NCBI GenBank assembly: GCA_023460935.1
Contig: JAEWOI010000026.1
Coordinates: forward strand, 62,001 to 126,000
Reading direction: 5' to 3'
Source: Actinomycetes bacterium
GTDB taxonomy: Bacteria > Actinomycetota > Actinomycetes > Propionibacteriales > Propionibacteriaceae
Length of the DNA stretch: 64,000 nt
The position numbers and the translations under genes are program-made. Positions 25,064 to 34,013 of this stretch are shown here, in pieces. The first letter of the stretch is position 1. Each line of letters starts with the position of its first letter. A model generated the notes under the pieces. The model made no database searches and had not been told where the DNA came from. It saw only the letters and a list, made by a program, of their open reading frames with translations.

Positions 25064-27271
25064 TCAGATCACGAACAGCCCGTTGCCGGCCCGCACCTGG
25101 TCACCGGCGACGACCTCCAGCTCCCTGGGCAGGCTCGCAGCGTTGGTGACGATCACCGGGGTGGTCAGCGAGAAGCCGGCCGCCTCGATCGCCGCCGGGT
25201 CGAACCGCACCAGTGGCGTGCCGACCTCGACGACCTGATCGGCAGCGACCAGGGTCTCGAAGCCCTTGCCCTCCAGCTTCACCGTGTCGAGGCCGATGTG
25301 GATCAGCAGCTCCACGCCGGTGTCCGTGCGCAGGCCCACGGCGTGGCCGGTGGGGAACACCAGCACGATCGTGCCGTCCACCGGGCTGACCACGGTGTTC
25401 GAGGTCGGCCTGATGCCGACTCCCGGCCCCACCATGCCGCCGGCGAACACCGGGTCCTCCACCTCGGCCAGCGGGATCACCGCCCCGTCCAGCGGGGCCC
25501 GGACCACTGTGGCCACGGCCGTGGCCACAGCCACCGCGCCCACCGGCTCGGCCACCGGCTCGGCGCCGGAGATGTCGACGTCCACCGGGTTCTCCAGGTA
25601 CGCGCGCACGGCGTTGGCCACCACTGTTACGCGTGGCCCGTAGATCACCTGGACGCCCTTGCCGGAGGTCATCACGCCGGCAGCGCCGGTGCTCTTCAAC
25701 AGCTTCTCGTCGACCAGCGACGGGTCCTTCACCTCGGTACGCAGCCGGGTGATGCAGTTGTCGACGTCGGAGATGTTCGCCAACCCGCCCAGGCCCTTGA
25801 CCACAGAGGCGGCCATCACGGTGTCCGGGTTGCCTGCGGTGACCGCAGGGGCGGCGTCGCCGGCAGAGCTGGACCCGATCGAGGTGTTGCGGCCGGTCTT
25901 GGCGTCGACGTCGGCCCGGCTGAACAGCCTGGTCTCCTCGTCGTCGTCCTCGCGGCCGGGGGTCTTCAGGTTCATCCGGGCGATCATGATCTTGAACAGG
26001 AAGTAGTAGATGAAGAAGTAGACCGCGCCCACGACCGGGATCCAGATCCAGTTCGACTTCTCGTTCCCCTGCAGGATGCCGAACAGCGTTAGGTCGATGA
26101 TGCCGCCGGAGAACGTCATGCCGACGCCGACGTTCAGCATGTGCATCAACATGAACGAAACCCCGGCGAGCACGGCGTGGATGACGTACAGCACCGGCGC
26201 GACGAACAGGAACGTGAACTCGATCGGTTCGGTGATGCCGGTGAGCATCGCGGTGAGGGTCGCCGACAGCAGCAGTGAGCCGACCACCTTCCGCTTCTCC
26301 GGCCGGGCGGCCTGGTACATCGCCAGCGCTGCCCCCGGCAGGCCGAAGATCATGAACGGGAACTTGCCCGACATGAACCTGGTGGCCTCCACGGAGAACT
26401 GGGTGGTCTCGGGGCAGCCCAGCTGGGCGAAGAAGATGTTCTGCGCGCCCTGGATCGCCTGGCCGCAGACCTCCATCGTGCCGCCGACGCTCGTCTGCCA
26501 GAACGGCAGGTAGAACACGTGGTGCAGGCCGAACGGGATCAGGGAGCGTTCGATGATGCCGTAGATCAGGGTGCCGGCGTAGCCGGAGGCGATCACGAGC
26601 GCGCCGAGGGCGTTGATGCCGATCTGCACGAACGGCCACAGCCACGCCATCGCGATCCCGACCACGAGGAACACCACTGAGGAGATGATCGGGACGAACC
26701 GCTCACCGCCGAAGAACGAGAGCACCTCGGGCAGCTGGATGTTGTGGTAGCGGTTGTGCAGCGCTGCGACGCCGAGGCCGACGATGATGCCGCCGAAGAC
26801 ACCCATCTGCAGGCTGTCGATGCCCACCACCGTGGCGAACGAACCCGGCGGGAGGCACCCGGCGAGGTTCTGGCCGGCAGCCTGGGCCTCCTCGCAGGCC
26901 GCGCGGACGTCGGCGGGGAAGCGGGCAGCGAGGACGGCTGCGATCGAGGCGTGCATGACGAAGAAGGCGATCGCGCCCGAGAGGGCTGCGACCGCCTTGT
27001 TCTGCCGTGCCATCGCCAACGCGACGGCGATGGCGAAGATGATCGGCAGGTTGGCGAAGATGATGCCGCCGGCTGCATTCATCACCTGCAGCACGTCGTA
27101 GGCCACTGTTCCCGGCCCCATCACCCCGAGCAGGTTGAAGCTGGCGAGCATGGTCTCGTTGGTGAACGAGCCGCCGATGCCGAGGAAGAGGCCCGCCACA
27201 GGGAGGATCGCGATCGGCAGCATGAACGCCCGGCCGACCCTTTGCATCGTCGCGAAGAACTGGTCCTTCAT
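25064..27271 (-). CDS. PTS glucose/N-acetylglucosamine-family transporter, fused IICBA
   Basis: A 735-residue permease-kinase that imports and phosphorylates a hexose. Domain order is IIC (about 1-420; MSGKFPFMIFGLPGAAL, TGITEPIEFTFLFVAPVLY), IIB (about 475-560; phospho-cysteine in DVDNCITRL) and IIA (about 590-735; phospho-histidine in LLIHIGLDTV). The three-in-one order matches PtsG of Gram-positive bacteria and NagE; the IIC motifs are more PtsG-like, so glucose is likely, but N-acetylglucosamine cannot be excluded. The second of two adjacent ATG codons (27271) lies five bases after GGAGG and is preferred. EI and HPr are not in the window. Confidence 0.88.
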   Translation of the reverse strand: MKDQFFATMQRVGRAFMLPIAILPVAGLFLGIGGSFTNETMLASFNLLGVMGPGTVAYDVLQVMNAAGGIIFANLPIIFAIAVALAMARQNKAVAALSGAIAFFVMHASIAAVLAARFPADVRAACEEAQAAGQNLAGCLPPGSFATVVGIDSLQMGVFGGIIVGLGVAALHNRYHNIQLPEVLSFFGGERFVPIISSVVFLVVGIAMAWLWPFVQIGINALGALVIASGYAGTLIYGIIERSLIPFGLHHVFYLPFWQTSVGGTMEVCGQAIQGAQNIFFAQLGCPETTQFSVEATRFMSGKFPFMIFGLPGAALAMYQAARPEKRKVVGSLLLSATLTAMLTGITEPIEFTFLFVAPVLYVIHAVLAGVSFMLMHMLNVGVGMTFSGGIIDLTLFGILQGNEKSNWIWIPVVGAVYFFIYYFLFKIMIARMNLKTPGREDDDEETRLFSRADVDAKTGRNTSIGSSSAGDAAPAVTAGNPDTVMAASVVKGLGGLANISDVDNCITRLRTEVKDPSLVDEKLLKSTGAAGVMTSGKGVQVIYGPRVTVVANAVRAYLENPVDVDISGAEPVAEPVGAVAVATAVATVVRAPLDGAVIPLAEVEDPVFAGGMVGPGVGIRPTSNTVVSPVDGTIVLVFPTGHAVGLRTDTGVELLIHIGLDTVKLEGKGFETLVAADQVVEVGTPLVRFDPAAIEAAGFSLTTPVIVTNAASLPRELEVVAGDQVRAGNGLFVI

Positions 27272-27426
27272 CATGGCCTCCAGGGGGCTTGGAGAAAGAT
27301 CGGACCCTTGCAACGTAGCACCGGCAACCCCGGTGCGGCAGGGTCTGCGCGAACCCGGCTCTCGCCCGAACGGGGAGGCGGGAAGCGCCATCCGGCGGCC
27401 CGGCGTCCTGCCCCGCTCGGCGGTCC

Positions 27427-30400
27427 TCAGCGGAAGTCCCGGGAGGCGTGGGCGACGCCGATGGGCAACGCCTCCAGCCGGTCGGCCAGCAGGTTGGTGA
27501 CGCCCTCCGGGGAGCGCTCCAGGATGCCGCGGACGATCAGCGCAGGGGACTCCCTCGCCACCCGCCGGTACCGCGTCCAGACACCGCGGGAGCAGACCAC
27601 GTTGACCAGGCCCTGCTCGTCCTCAAGGTTCACGAACGTGATCCCCGAAGCAGTGGAGGGCCGCTGACGGTGCGTGACCAGCCCGGCCACCTCCACCCGG
27701 CGACCGGGCTCGGCGGTACGCAGCTCGGCCGAGGTCAGCACGCCCCGTTCGGCCAGCTGCCCGCGGAAGTGGCCGATCAGGTGGCCGGTGGTGGACACCC
27801 CGGTGGCCCACAGGTCGTCGGCAAGGGTCTCGAAGCTGCTCGGCTCGCCGAACAGCGGTGGCTGCACGGCGACCAGGGTGCCCGGCAGGTACTCCTGCTG
27901 GTCCCGGGCCGCCGAGCCCGCCCGCCACAGCGCCTCGCGGCGCCTCAGCCCCAGGCTGTCGAACGCTCCGGCCGTGGCCAGCGCCTCCAGCTGGGCCGAA
28001 CTCAGCCGGGCCCTCCGCGCGAGGTCCTCCATCGAGGTGTAGGGGCCACCGGCTTCCCGCTCGGTGACGATCCGGGTGGCCACCTCCCGGCCCAGGTCAC
28101 GGATGCCGGCCAGCCCGAGCCGGACGGCGAAAGCACCGTCGCGCCGGTGGTCGGCCGTGGTGTCCGGCGCTGACGGGTCGAACCTGCCGACCGGCGGCTG
28201 TTCGCGGTCGAGGCAGGTGGGCAGGCCGGTGGCCGGCCCTTCGAGACGCTTCGTTCGTTCCTCACGAAGCTCCTCAGGGACCGTTGGGGGGTGGGCGCGT
28301 TCCTCACGAAGCTCCTCAGGGACCGTAGGGGGGTGGGCGCGTTCCTCACGAAGCTCCTCCAGGCCGGCCTCCACCCCGGAGTGCAGCAGGTCGGGGCGCA
28401 GCACCTGCACGCCGTGGCGCCGGGCGTCGGCGGTGAGGGTTGCGGGGGAGTAGAACCCCATCGGCTGGGCGCGCAGCAGCCCGGCGAGGAAGGCTGCCGG
28501 GTAGTGCAGCTTGATCCAGGAGCTGGCGTAGACCAGCAGCGCGAAGCTGAGCGAGTGCGACTCCGCGAAGCCGAAGTTCGCGAACGCCAGGATCTGGTGG
28601 TACAGGTGCTCGGCGGCAGCCCCGGTGAGCCCGTTGCGGGCCATGCCCTCGAACAGCTTGGCCTGGATGCTCTCGATCCGCTCCACGCCGCGCTTGGAGC
28701 CCATCGCCCTGCGCAGCAGGTCGGCGTCCTCGCCGGTGCAGTCGCCGACGGCCATCGCCATCTGCATCAGCTGCTCCTGGAAGACCGGCACGCCCAGCGT
28801 CCGGGCCAGCACCGGCTCGAGCTTCGGGTGGGCGTAGCTGACCGGCTCCTTGCCCAGCTTGCGGCGGACGAAAGGGTGCACCGCGCCGCCCTGGATCGGC
28901 CCGGGGCGGATCAGCGCGATCTCGACCACCAGGTCGTAGAACCGCCGCGGCTGCAGCCGTGGCAGCAGGCCCATCTGCGCCCTCGACTCCACCTGGAACA
29001 CCCCGATCGAGTCCGCGCGGCACAGCATGTCGTAGACGCCCGGCTCCTCCTTCGGGATGGTGGCCAGCTCCCAGCGCTCGCCCGTGGTCGCGGCGACCAG
29101 GTCGAAGCAGTACTGCAGCGCTGCGAGCATGCCCAGTCCCAGCAGGTCGAACTTCACCAACCCCATCCAGGCCGCATCGTCCTTGTCCCACTGGATCACC
29201 GTGCGGTGCTCCATCCGGGCGTGCTCGATCGGCACCACCTCACCCACCGGTCGCTCGGTGAGCACCATCCCGCCGGAGTGGATGCCCAGGTGCCGGGGGG
29301 CCTTCAGCAGCTGCGCCGCCAGCTCGGCAACCTGTGGCGGGAGGTCGTGGTCGGCGTGCGTGGTGAGGGCTGCGTCCCAGCGCTCCACCTGCCGGGCGAA
29401 GGCGTCCTGCTGGCCGGTGCCGTAGCCAAGGGCCCTGGCGATGTCCCGGACGGCGTTCTTCGGCCGGTACTGGATGACGTTGCACACCTGGGCTGCCCGC
29501 TCCCTGCCGTACCGGTCGAACACCCACTGGATGATCTCCTCGCGCCGGTCGGAGTCGAAGTCGACGTCGATGTCCGGCTCCTCGTCGCGCAGCGAGGAGA
29601 GGAAGCGTTCGAACGGCAGGCCGTAACGGATCGAGTCCACAGCCGTGATCCGCAGCAGGTAGCAGACCGCCGAGTTGGCCGCGGAACCGCGGCCCTGGCA
29701 AAGGATCCCGCGGCGGCGGGCCTCCGCAACGATGTCGTGCACGATCAGGAAGTAGCCGGGGAAGTCCTTGGCCTCGATCACCGCCAGCTCGTGCTCGATC
29801 CGCTGCCTGCCGGCAGCATCCAGCCCGGGGTACAGCTCCGGGACGGCCGCCCAGACCAGGTGCCGCAGCCACGACATCGGGGTGTGGCCCGGGGGCACCT
29901 CCTGCTTCGGCAGCGCAGGCTTCGCCCGGCGCAGCGGGAAGGCCAGGTCGTCTGCGAGGCCGACCGTACGGGCCACAGCGCCGGGGTACCGGGCGAACCT
30001 CGCCTGCATCTCCGCCCCGGAGCGCAGGAAGGCCGTGCCGGCGGCGGGCAGCCAGCCGTCCAGCTCCTCGAGGCTGCGGTTCGCCCGCACCGCTGCCACG
30101 GCCTGCGCTAGCCGGTGCTGTTCCGGGGTGGCGTAGTGCACGTTCCCCGTGGCCAGCACCGGCAGGCCGAGCCCGGCGGCGAGCGCGGCCAGGGCGTCGT
30201 TGGTGCTCGCGTCCAGCGGCAGGCCGTGGTCGGTCAGCTCGACGAACACCCGGTCCCTGCCGAACAGCGCGGCGAGCCGCTCCAGCTCCGCCCGGGCAGC
30301 TCCCGTGCCGCCGGCGGCGAGGGCGCTGCGCACCGCCCCCTTCCGGCAGCCGGTCAGCACCACCCAGTGCCCGCCGGAGCGACCGGCCAGGTCCTCGATG

Positions 30401-30906
30401 TCGTAGACCGGGCGGCCCTTCTCCCCGCCGGCCAACTGGCCGGCGGTGATCGCCCCGGCCAGCCGGTGGTAGCCCTCCTTGCCGACGGCCAGCACCAGCA
30501 GGTGGCTGCCGTCAGGATCGGGACGCCCGGCCTGCGGCGCGATCAGGTCGAGGGACAGCTCGGCGCCGAACACCGTCTTGACCGCTGTGGCCTCCGCCGC
30601 CTCGGCGAAGCGGACGATGCCGTACAGCCCGTCGTGGTCGGTGATGGCCAGGGCGTGCAGGCCCAGCCGCTCGGCCTGCACCACCAGTTCGGCCGGACCG
30701 GAGGCGCCGTCGAGGAACGAGAACGAGGAGTGGGCGTGCAGTTCGGCATAGGGGACGGCGTCGGCCGGCCGCACCACGGCAGGGGCGACGTAGGGACCCC
30801 GCTTGCGCGACAGCGGGCCCTCCACCCCGGGCGGGGGAAAGGCCGGGGGACCGCTGAGCGTCCGCTCCAGCTGGTGCCAAGACACCGGTGGGTTGTGGAA
30901 GGCCAT
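27427..30906 (-). CDS. dnaE2: Error-prone DNA polymerase III alpha subunit DnaE2
   Basis: A 1159-residue C-family polymerase that performs mutagenic translesion synthesis with ImuA and ImuB. The PHP domain starts near residue 54 (AELHAHSSFSFLDGAS; ITDHDGLYG). The polymerase core has RGSAANSAVCYLL and the catalytic PDIDVDFDSDRR triad around residue 445, followed by fingers and an HhH/OB-fold C-terminus (VNLEDEQGLVNVV). The ATG overlaps the imuB stop by one base, so the three genes form one operon. Residues about 849-883 contain in-frame repeats EELREERAHPPTVP produced by 42-bp DNA repeats; the surrounding 60-70 residues are Pro/Thr-rich and look inserted. The polymerase fold itself seems intact. 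Confidence 0.94.
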   Translation of the reverse strand: MAFHNPPVSWHQLERTLSGPPAFPPPGVEGPLSRKRGPYVAPAVVRPADAVPYAELHAHSSFSFLDGASGPAELVVQAERLGLHALAITDHDGLYGIVRFAEAAEATAVKTVFGAELSLDLIAPQAGRPDPDGSHLLVLAVGKEGYHRLAGAITAGQLAGGEKGRPVYDIEDLAGRSGGHWVVLTGCRKGAVRSALAAGGTGAARAELERLAALFGRDRVFVELTDHGLPLDASTNDALAALAAGLGLPVLATGNVHYATPEQHRLAQAVAAVRANRSLEELDGWLPAAGTAFLRSGAEMQARFARYPGAVARTVGLADDLAFPLRRAKPALPKQEVPPGHTPMSWLRHLVWAAVPELYPGLDAAGRQRIEHELAVIEAKDFPGYFLIVHDIVAEARRRGILCQGRGSAANSAVCYLLRITAVDSIRYGLPFERFLSSLRDEEPDIDVDFDSDRREEIIQWVFDRYGRERAAQVCNVIQYRPKNAVRDIARALGYGTGQQDAFARQVERWDAALTTHADHDLPPQVAELAAQLLKAPRHLGIHSGGMVLTERPVGEVVPIEHARMEHRTVIQWDKDDAAWMGLVKFDLLGLGMLAALQYCFDLVAATTGERWELATIPKEEPGVYDMLCRADSIGVFQVESRAQMGLLPRLQPRRFYDLVVEIALIRPGPIQGGAVHPFVRRKLGKEPVSYAHPKLEPVLARTLGVPVFQEQLMQMAMAVGDCTGEDADLLRRAMGSKRGVERIESIQAKLFEGMARNGLTGAAAEHLYHQILAFANFGFAESHSLSFALLVYASSWIKLHYPAAFLAGLLRAQPMGFYSPATLTADARRHGVQVLRPDLLHSGVEAGLEELREERAHPPTVPEELREERAHPPTVPEELREERTKRLEGPATGLPTCLDREQPPVGRFDPSAPDTTADHRRDGAFAVRLGLAGIRDLGREVATRIVTEREAGGPYTSMEDLARRARLSSAQLEALATAGAFDSLGLRRREALWRAGSAARDQQEYLPGTLVAVQPPLFGEPSSFETLADDLWATGVSTTGHLIGHFRGQLAERGVLTSAELRTAEPGRRVEVAGLVTHRQRPSTASGITFVNLEDEQGLVNVVCSRGVWTRYRRVARESPALIVRGILERSPEGVTNLLADRLEALPIGVAHASRDFR
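28257..28360. repeat. 42-bp tandem repeats (2.5 copies) inside dnaE2
   Basis: Units 28257-28298 and 28299-28340 differ at a single base, and a partial third unit follows (28341-28360). Each contains a GTTCCTCACGAAGCTCCTC core, and the sequence just upstream (GACGCTTCGTTCG) can pair with it to form a CTTCGT-ACGAAG hairpin. This looks like a REP-like intergenic element that entered and expanded in the gene, keeping frame because 42 is a multiple of three. Confidence 0.75.
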
Positions 30907-32435
30907 CAGTCGTACCTCGCCTCTGCCCACCAGCGGGACTGGTCGTCCAGCACCAGCAGCCAGGCCTGCTGGGTCTCGTCCACCACCTGGAACCGGCAGG
31001 CGCGCCGGTGCCGTTCCGGGTCCCAGCTGCGTTCGTCCACCGGCCACGGGCCGGCCCAGCCCTCGATCCGGCGGGGCCGCGGATCGGCCAGCACGGCCGG
31101 GGCAGCGGAGGGGGTGCCACGGTCGTCCACGGTCACCGGAGTGCCGTCCCTGCCGAACACGTCCACCCGCCGCGGCTCGCCGAACACCGTTGCCGGCAAG
31201 GGCGGCGGCAGGCTCCCGGGCCAGGGCCGGTCCCTGGGCAGCGGGTCCACCGGCCGGTCGCCCCACGGCACCAGCACCTGCCGTTCGGCCAGCCAGCGGC
31301 CACCGGCGATCCGCGGGGTGACCACGCCGGTGTGGCCGAGCATCGCCTGCACCCGGGAGAGTGCGTGGTGCACCCGTTCGTCCGGCCCCACGCCGAACAG
31401 GCCGGGTTCGTGGTGCTGGCTGCCGTCGGTGGCCACCGGCTCCAGCCGTACCCGCACCACCCCGCTGTGGATCTGTTCCCCTGCGGCTGCCTGCAGCTGC
31501 CAGCGCACCCGGTCGACCACGGCTGCGGAGTCGAAGGCTGCCGGGTGCAGCCACACCCGGTCGAGGTGCTCGCCCAGCTCCCCGGCCAGCTCCACCCGCA
31601 GCTCGGTACACACCAGCTGGACCCTGGCCAGGCCGGCCACGAAGTCCTCGGCCAGCCCACGCACCGAGAACGCCACCTGGTCGACCAGCGCGAGCGGCGG
31701 CTCGAACTCCAGCTCACGGGCAAGTTCTGGCTGCGGCTCCCGCGGCCGAACCGGACGGGAGTCCAGCCCGCCGGCCAGCGCGTGCAGCCTCGCCCCCCGG
31801 TCTCCGAAGCGGTCCCGCACCAGCCGGGCGTCCAGGGCTGCGAAGTCGCCGAGGCTGCGCACCCCTAGCCGGGGCAGCAACCCGACCAGTCCCGGGTCAC
31901 CCAGCCGGCCGATCGAGAGCGGGGAAAGGAACTCCGCTGCCGTGCCCGCTGCCACCACCAGGATCGGCTCGGCCGAGTAGGCGGCCTGCTCTGCTGTGAA
32001 CACCCCGTCGGCGATGCCTGCCCGGCCGCCGCTGAAGCCGAGCTCCGCCACCGCGCGCAGCAGCGCGATCGCAGCCTGCTCCTCACCGCCGTAGTACCGG
32101 GCCGGGCCCCGGGAGCGCAACGCGCACAGGCCGGGCTGGACCACCTGGATGCCCGGGGCCACCTGTTCCATCCGGTCGACGAGCGGAGCGAACACCCGCT
32201 GGTCCCGCACCGGGTCGGCCGGCACCACCTGCAGCTCCGGGCAGCGGGCCTGGGCCTCCCGGCGGCGCAGCCCCGGGCGCACCCCTTCTGTCCTGGCCGG
32301 TGCAGAGCACGCCACCACCTCGTTGGCCGCCACCACAGCCACCGGGCGGTCCGCCGGACCGCCCTCGGCGTGCAGCCAGGCGGTCACCGGCCAGTCCGGG
32401 AACCACAACACCAGGCTGCGCTGCGGACCGGTCAT
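30906..32435 (-). CDS. imuB: ImuB, Y-family polymerase-like mutasome adaptor
   Basis: A 509-residue DinB-related protein that bridges DnaE2 and the sliding clamp. It begins RSLVLWFPDWPVTAWL, the position where active Y-family polymerases have Asp for metal binding; here the catalytic acids are not conserved (for example VLWFPD instead of a DxD), as in known ImuB proteins. The palm and little-finger regions follow (YYGGEEQAAIALLRAVAEL, GIADGVFTAEQAA). Overlaps with imuA upstream (ATGA) and dnaE2 downstream show tight coupling. A C-terminal clamp-binding motif is expected but cannot be assigned with certainty. Confidence 0.9.
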   Translation of the reverse strand: MTGPQRSLVLWFPDWPVTAWLHAEGGPADRPVAVVAANEVVACSAPARTEGVRPGLRRREAQARCPELQVVPADPVRDQRVFAPLVDRMEQVAPGIQVVQPGLCALRSRGPARYYGGEEQAAIALLRAVAELGFSGGRAGIADGVFTAEQAAYSAEPILVVAAGTAAEFLSPLSIGRLGDPGLVGLLPRLGVRSLGDFAALDARLVRDRFGDRGARLHALAGGLDSRPVRPREPQPELARELEFEPPLALVDQVAFSVRGLAEDFVAGLARVQLVCTELRVELAGELGEHLDRVWLHPAAFDSAAVVDRVRWQLQAAAGEQIHSGVVRVRLEPVATDGSQHHEPGLFGVGPDERVHHALSRVQAMLGHTGVVTPRIAGGRWLAERQVLVPWGDRPVDPLPRDRPWPGSLPPPLPATVFGEPRRVDVFGRDGTPVTVDDRGTPSAAPAVLADPRPRRIEGWAGPWPVDERSWDPERHRRACRFQVVDETQQAWLLVLDDQSRWWAEARYD

Positions 32436-33151
32436 CAGCCGGCCACCTGTAGCCTGCCGAACCCGAACCCTTCAGCTTCGGGGGCGAGCGGTGTCGGCTC
32501 GGCCACCGGTGCCGGTGCCAGCCGGCCGGATCCGTCGGGCAGGACCAGCCGGGTGCTGCGGGGCGCCGGCGCCCGCTTGGCTGTGACCGTGACGGTCACC
32601 TCCCGTCCGGTCAGGTAGCCGTGTCCTGCACCCAGCCCGGACCAGCCCGGCTCGGCGAGGTCGAGCCGGGCGACGGCCTGGGGCCACTCCCCGGCGACCA
32701 GCAGCACGGCCTCCTTGTCCCGCAGCCGGGCAGCCAGCCGGGCTGCGTCCGCCTCCCGCACGCGGGTTGCCGGGCGGACCGCGACCACCGGCAGCACCTC
32801 CACCAGGGCTGCGGTGACCGCAAGCCAGCGCTCTCCCGGGCGGGGCACCAGCGCCAGCCGGCTCAACTCCACTCCGGCGAGTTCGGCAGCTTCCGCCCCG
32901 AGATCAGGCAGGCCGACCACCCCGCACCACGAGCCGGCCCGGGAGGGTTCTGCCAGCAGGGCCAGCAGCAGGGCGCCCTGGGTGACCGAGTACGCCGCTC
33001 CTGGGCGCAGGCCACCGTCAGGCAGCACCCCGGCCAGCGCTGCAGGCACGGGGAGCGGGGCCGGACCGGTGTCGCCGGAGAGGTTCAACTGGGCCCGCAG
33101 CCGCGGCACCGCATCCTCCAGCGGGACGGCAGTGGCGGTGCGGAACGACAT
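32435..33151 (-). CDS. imuA: ImuA-like protein, first gene of the SOS mutasome
   Basis: A 238-residue RecA-fold protein of the ImuA group. The core strand-loop VLPDGGLRPGAAYSVTQGALLLALLA is typical, with no Walker A GxxxxGK[ST], consistent with an actinobacterial ImuA' that does not bind ATP in the usual way. The C-terminal part TVTVTAKRAPAPRSTRLVLPDGSGRL carries the region reported to contact ImuB. It starts the imuA-imuB-dnaE2 operon and lies 11 bases from a perfect SOS box, so it should be induced by DNA damage. Confidence 0.88.
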   Translation of the reverse strand: MSFRTATAVPLEDAVPRLRAQLNLSGDTGPAPLPVPAALAGVLPDGGLRPGAAYSVTQGALLLALLAEPSRAGSWCGVVGLPDLGAEAAELAGVELSRLALVPRPGERWLAVTAALVEVLPVVAVRPATRVREADAARLAARLRDKEAVLLVAGEWPQAVARLDLAEPGWSGLGAGHGYLTGREVTVTVTAKRAPAPRSTRLVLPDGSGRLAPAPVAEPTPLAPEAEGFGFGRLQVAG

Positions 33152-33161
33152 CCCACCATGA

Positions 33162-33177
33162 TCGAACGTGTGTTCGA
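33162..33177 (-). promoter_or_regulatory. LexA SOS box of imuA-imuB-dnaE2
   Basis: TCGAACGTGTGTTCGA matches the actinobacterial SOS consensus TCGAAC-N4-GTTCGA at every fixed base. It ends 11 bases before the imuA ATG. LexA bound here would block the operon until RecA-triggered cleavage. Confidence 0.92.
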
Positions 33178-33243
33178 TTCAAGTCAAGGCGCGCCGATGG
33201 TCCGAAGTGCCCGGCCGTGGGAGGGCGCCACGGCAGCGCAGCC

Positions 33244-33269
33244 GTTTCCGCTGCGGCGCCCGAGGGTAA
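33244..33269 (+). promoter_or_regulatory. Possible stress-sigma (SigB/SigF-like) promoter
   Basis: GTTTCC (33244-33249), 14 bases, then GGGTAA (33264-33269) resembles the GTTT-N14-16-GGGTAT pattern of actinobacterial general-stress sigma factors. It lies about 40 bases before the acidic-repeat-protein gene. It is a plausible match, not a perfect one. Confidence 0.35.
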
Positions 33270-33309
33270 CGGTCGATCAGGTCCCGATACATCCACCAAG
33301 GGAGGAAAC

Positions 33310-33819
33310 ATGACCGCGGAGAACCCGTACGGAATGAACTCCGAGAACGTTGACGTGCCCGCAGAGGACGTCTACCAGGAGCAGGCCGACGTCGGCCTTG
33401 CCCCCGACCCCAATGTCGACGTCGAGCATGGCGTCGGCCACGCCAAGGGCGATCTCGACCACGGCCTGGCGCCGAGCGGCCCCGACACCGGCGCAGACGG
33501 ACTGCCCCTCGGGCTCGGTTCGGAGAACACGCAGGACGGACCCGTCTCCGCACACGCCGACCAGACCGACGAACTCGCCCACGGCCTCGGCTCCGGCGGC
33601 ACCGACGTCGACCCCAGGCGAGTGGTGGACGAGGCGAAGGAGGGCCTGCCCTACGGCCTCGGCTCGGAGAACAGCCAGGACGCAGAGCACACCCCGCTGG
33701 CCGCCGACTCCGATGTGCGCACCGGTGAGTACGGCACCACCGCCGACCCCGACCTGCCCACGGAGGAGTACGGCACCACTACCGACCCCGACCTGCGCAG
33801 CGGCGAGTACCGGTCCTGA
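33310..33819 (+). CDS. Small acidic repeat-containing protein, function unknown
   Basis: A 169-residue, very acidic protein with no Cys, no signal peptide and no transmembrane segment. It is low in complexity and probably disordered. It has repeated short segments: LPLGLGSEN/LPYGLGSEN twice, GLGSGG once, and TGEYGTTADPDL/TEEYGTTTDPDL in tandem near the C-terminus. I do not recognise a family. GGAGGA lies directly upstream of the ATG, and a possible stress-sigma promoter precedes it, so a stress or desiccation-related role is conceivable but not shown. A strong terminator follows. Confidence 0.7.
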   Translation: MTAENPYGMNSENVDVPAEDVYQEQADVGLAPDPNVDVEHGVGHAKGDLDHGLAPSGPDTGADGLPLGLGSENTQDGPVSAHADQTDELAHGLGSGGTDVDPRRVVDEAKEGLPYGLGSENSQDAEHTPLAADSDVRTGEYGTTADPDLPTEEYGTTTDPDLRSGEYRS

Positions 33820-33828
33820 ACCGACCTC

Positions 33829-33857
33829 GAAGGCCCGGCGGAACCCGCCGGGCCTTC
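33829..33857 (+). terminator. Hairpin terminator after the acidic repeat protein gene
   Basis: A perfect 13-bp stem, GAAGGCCCGGCGG with its complement at 33845-33857, encloses the three-base loop AAC. It begins nine bases after the stop codon. Confidence 0.8.
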
Positions 33858-34013
33858 CCGCTGCCCGCAGCACGGATCTGCGCACTCGATCGCAACAGCC
33901 ATCCGCCGAAGGCTGTGGCTGCCGATCGGCAGTGCGAATCCGTTCCCGGAAAGCCGGGCAGCCCCGGGTCAGCGCGCATATTGTTCTTCGACCGATGACG
34001 AGCGGAGGAAGCC

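Noticed and set aside
30907..31611. Upstream extension of dnaE2
   Set aside because: It overlaps imuB in another frame and adds no polymerase similarity. The ATG at 30906 overlapping the imuB stop is the natural start.
33310..33819. CRISPR or satellite-like repeats in the acidic protein gene
   Set aside because: The repeats are at protein level with diverged codons and irregular spacing, and there are no spacers.
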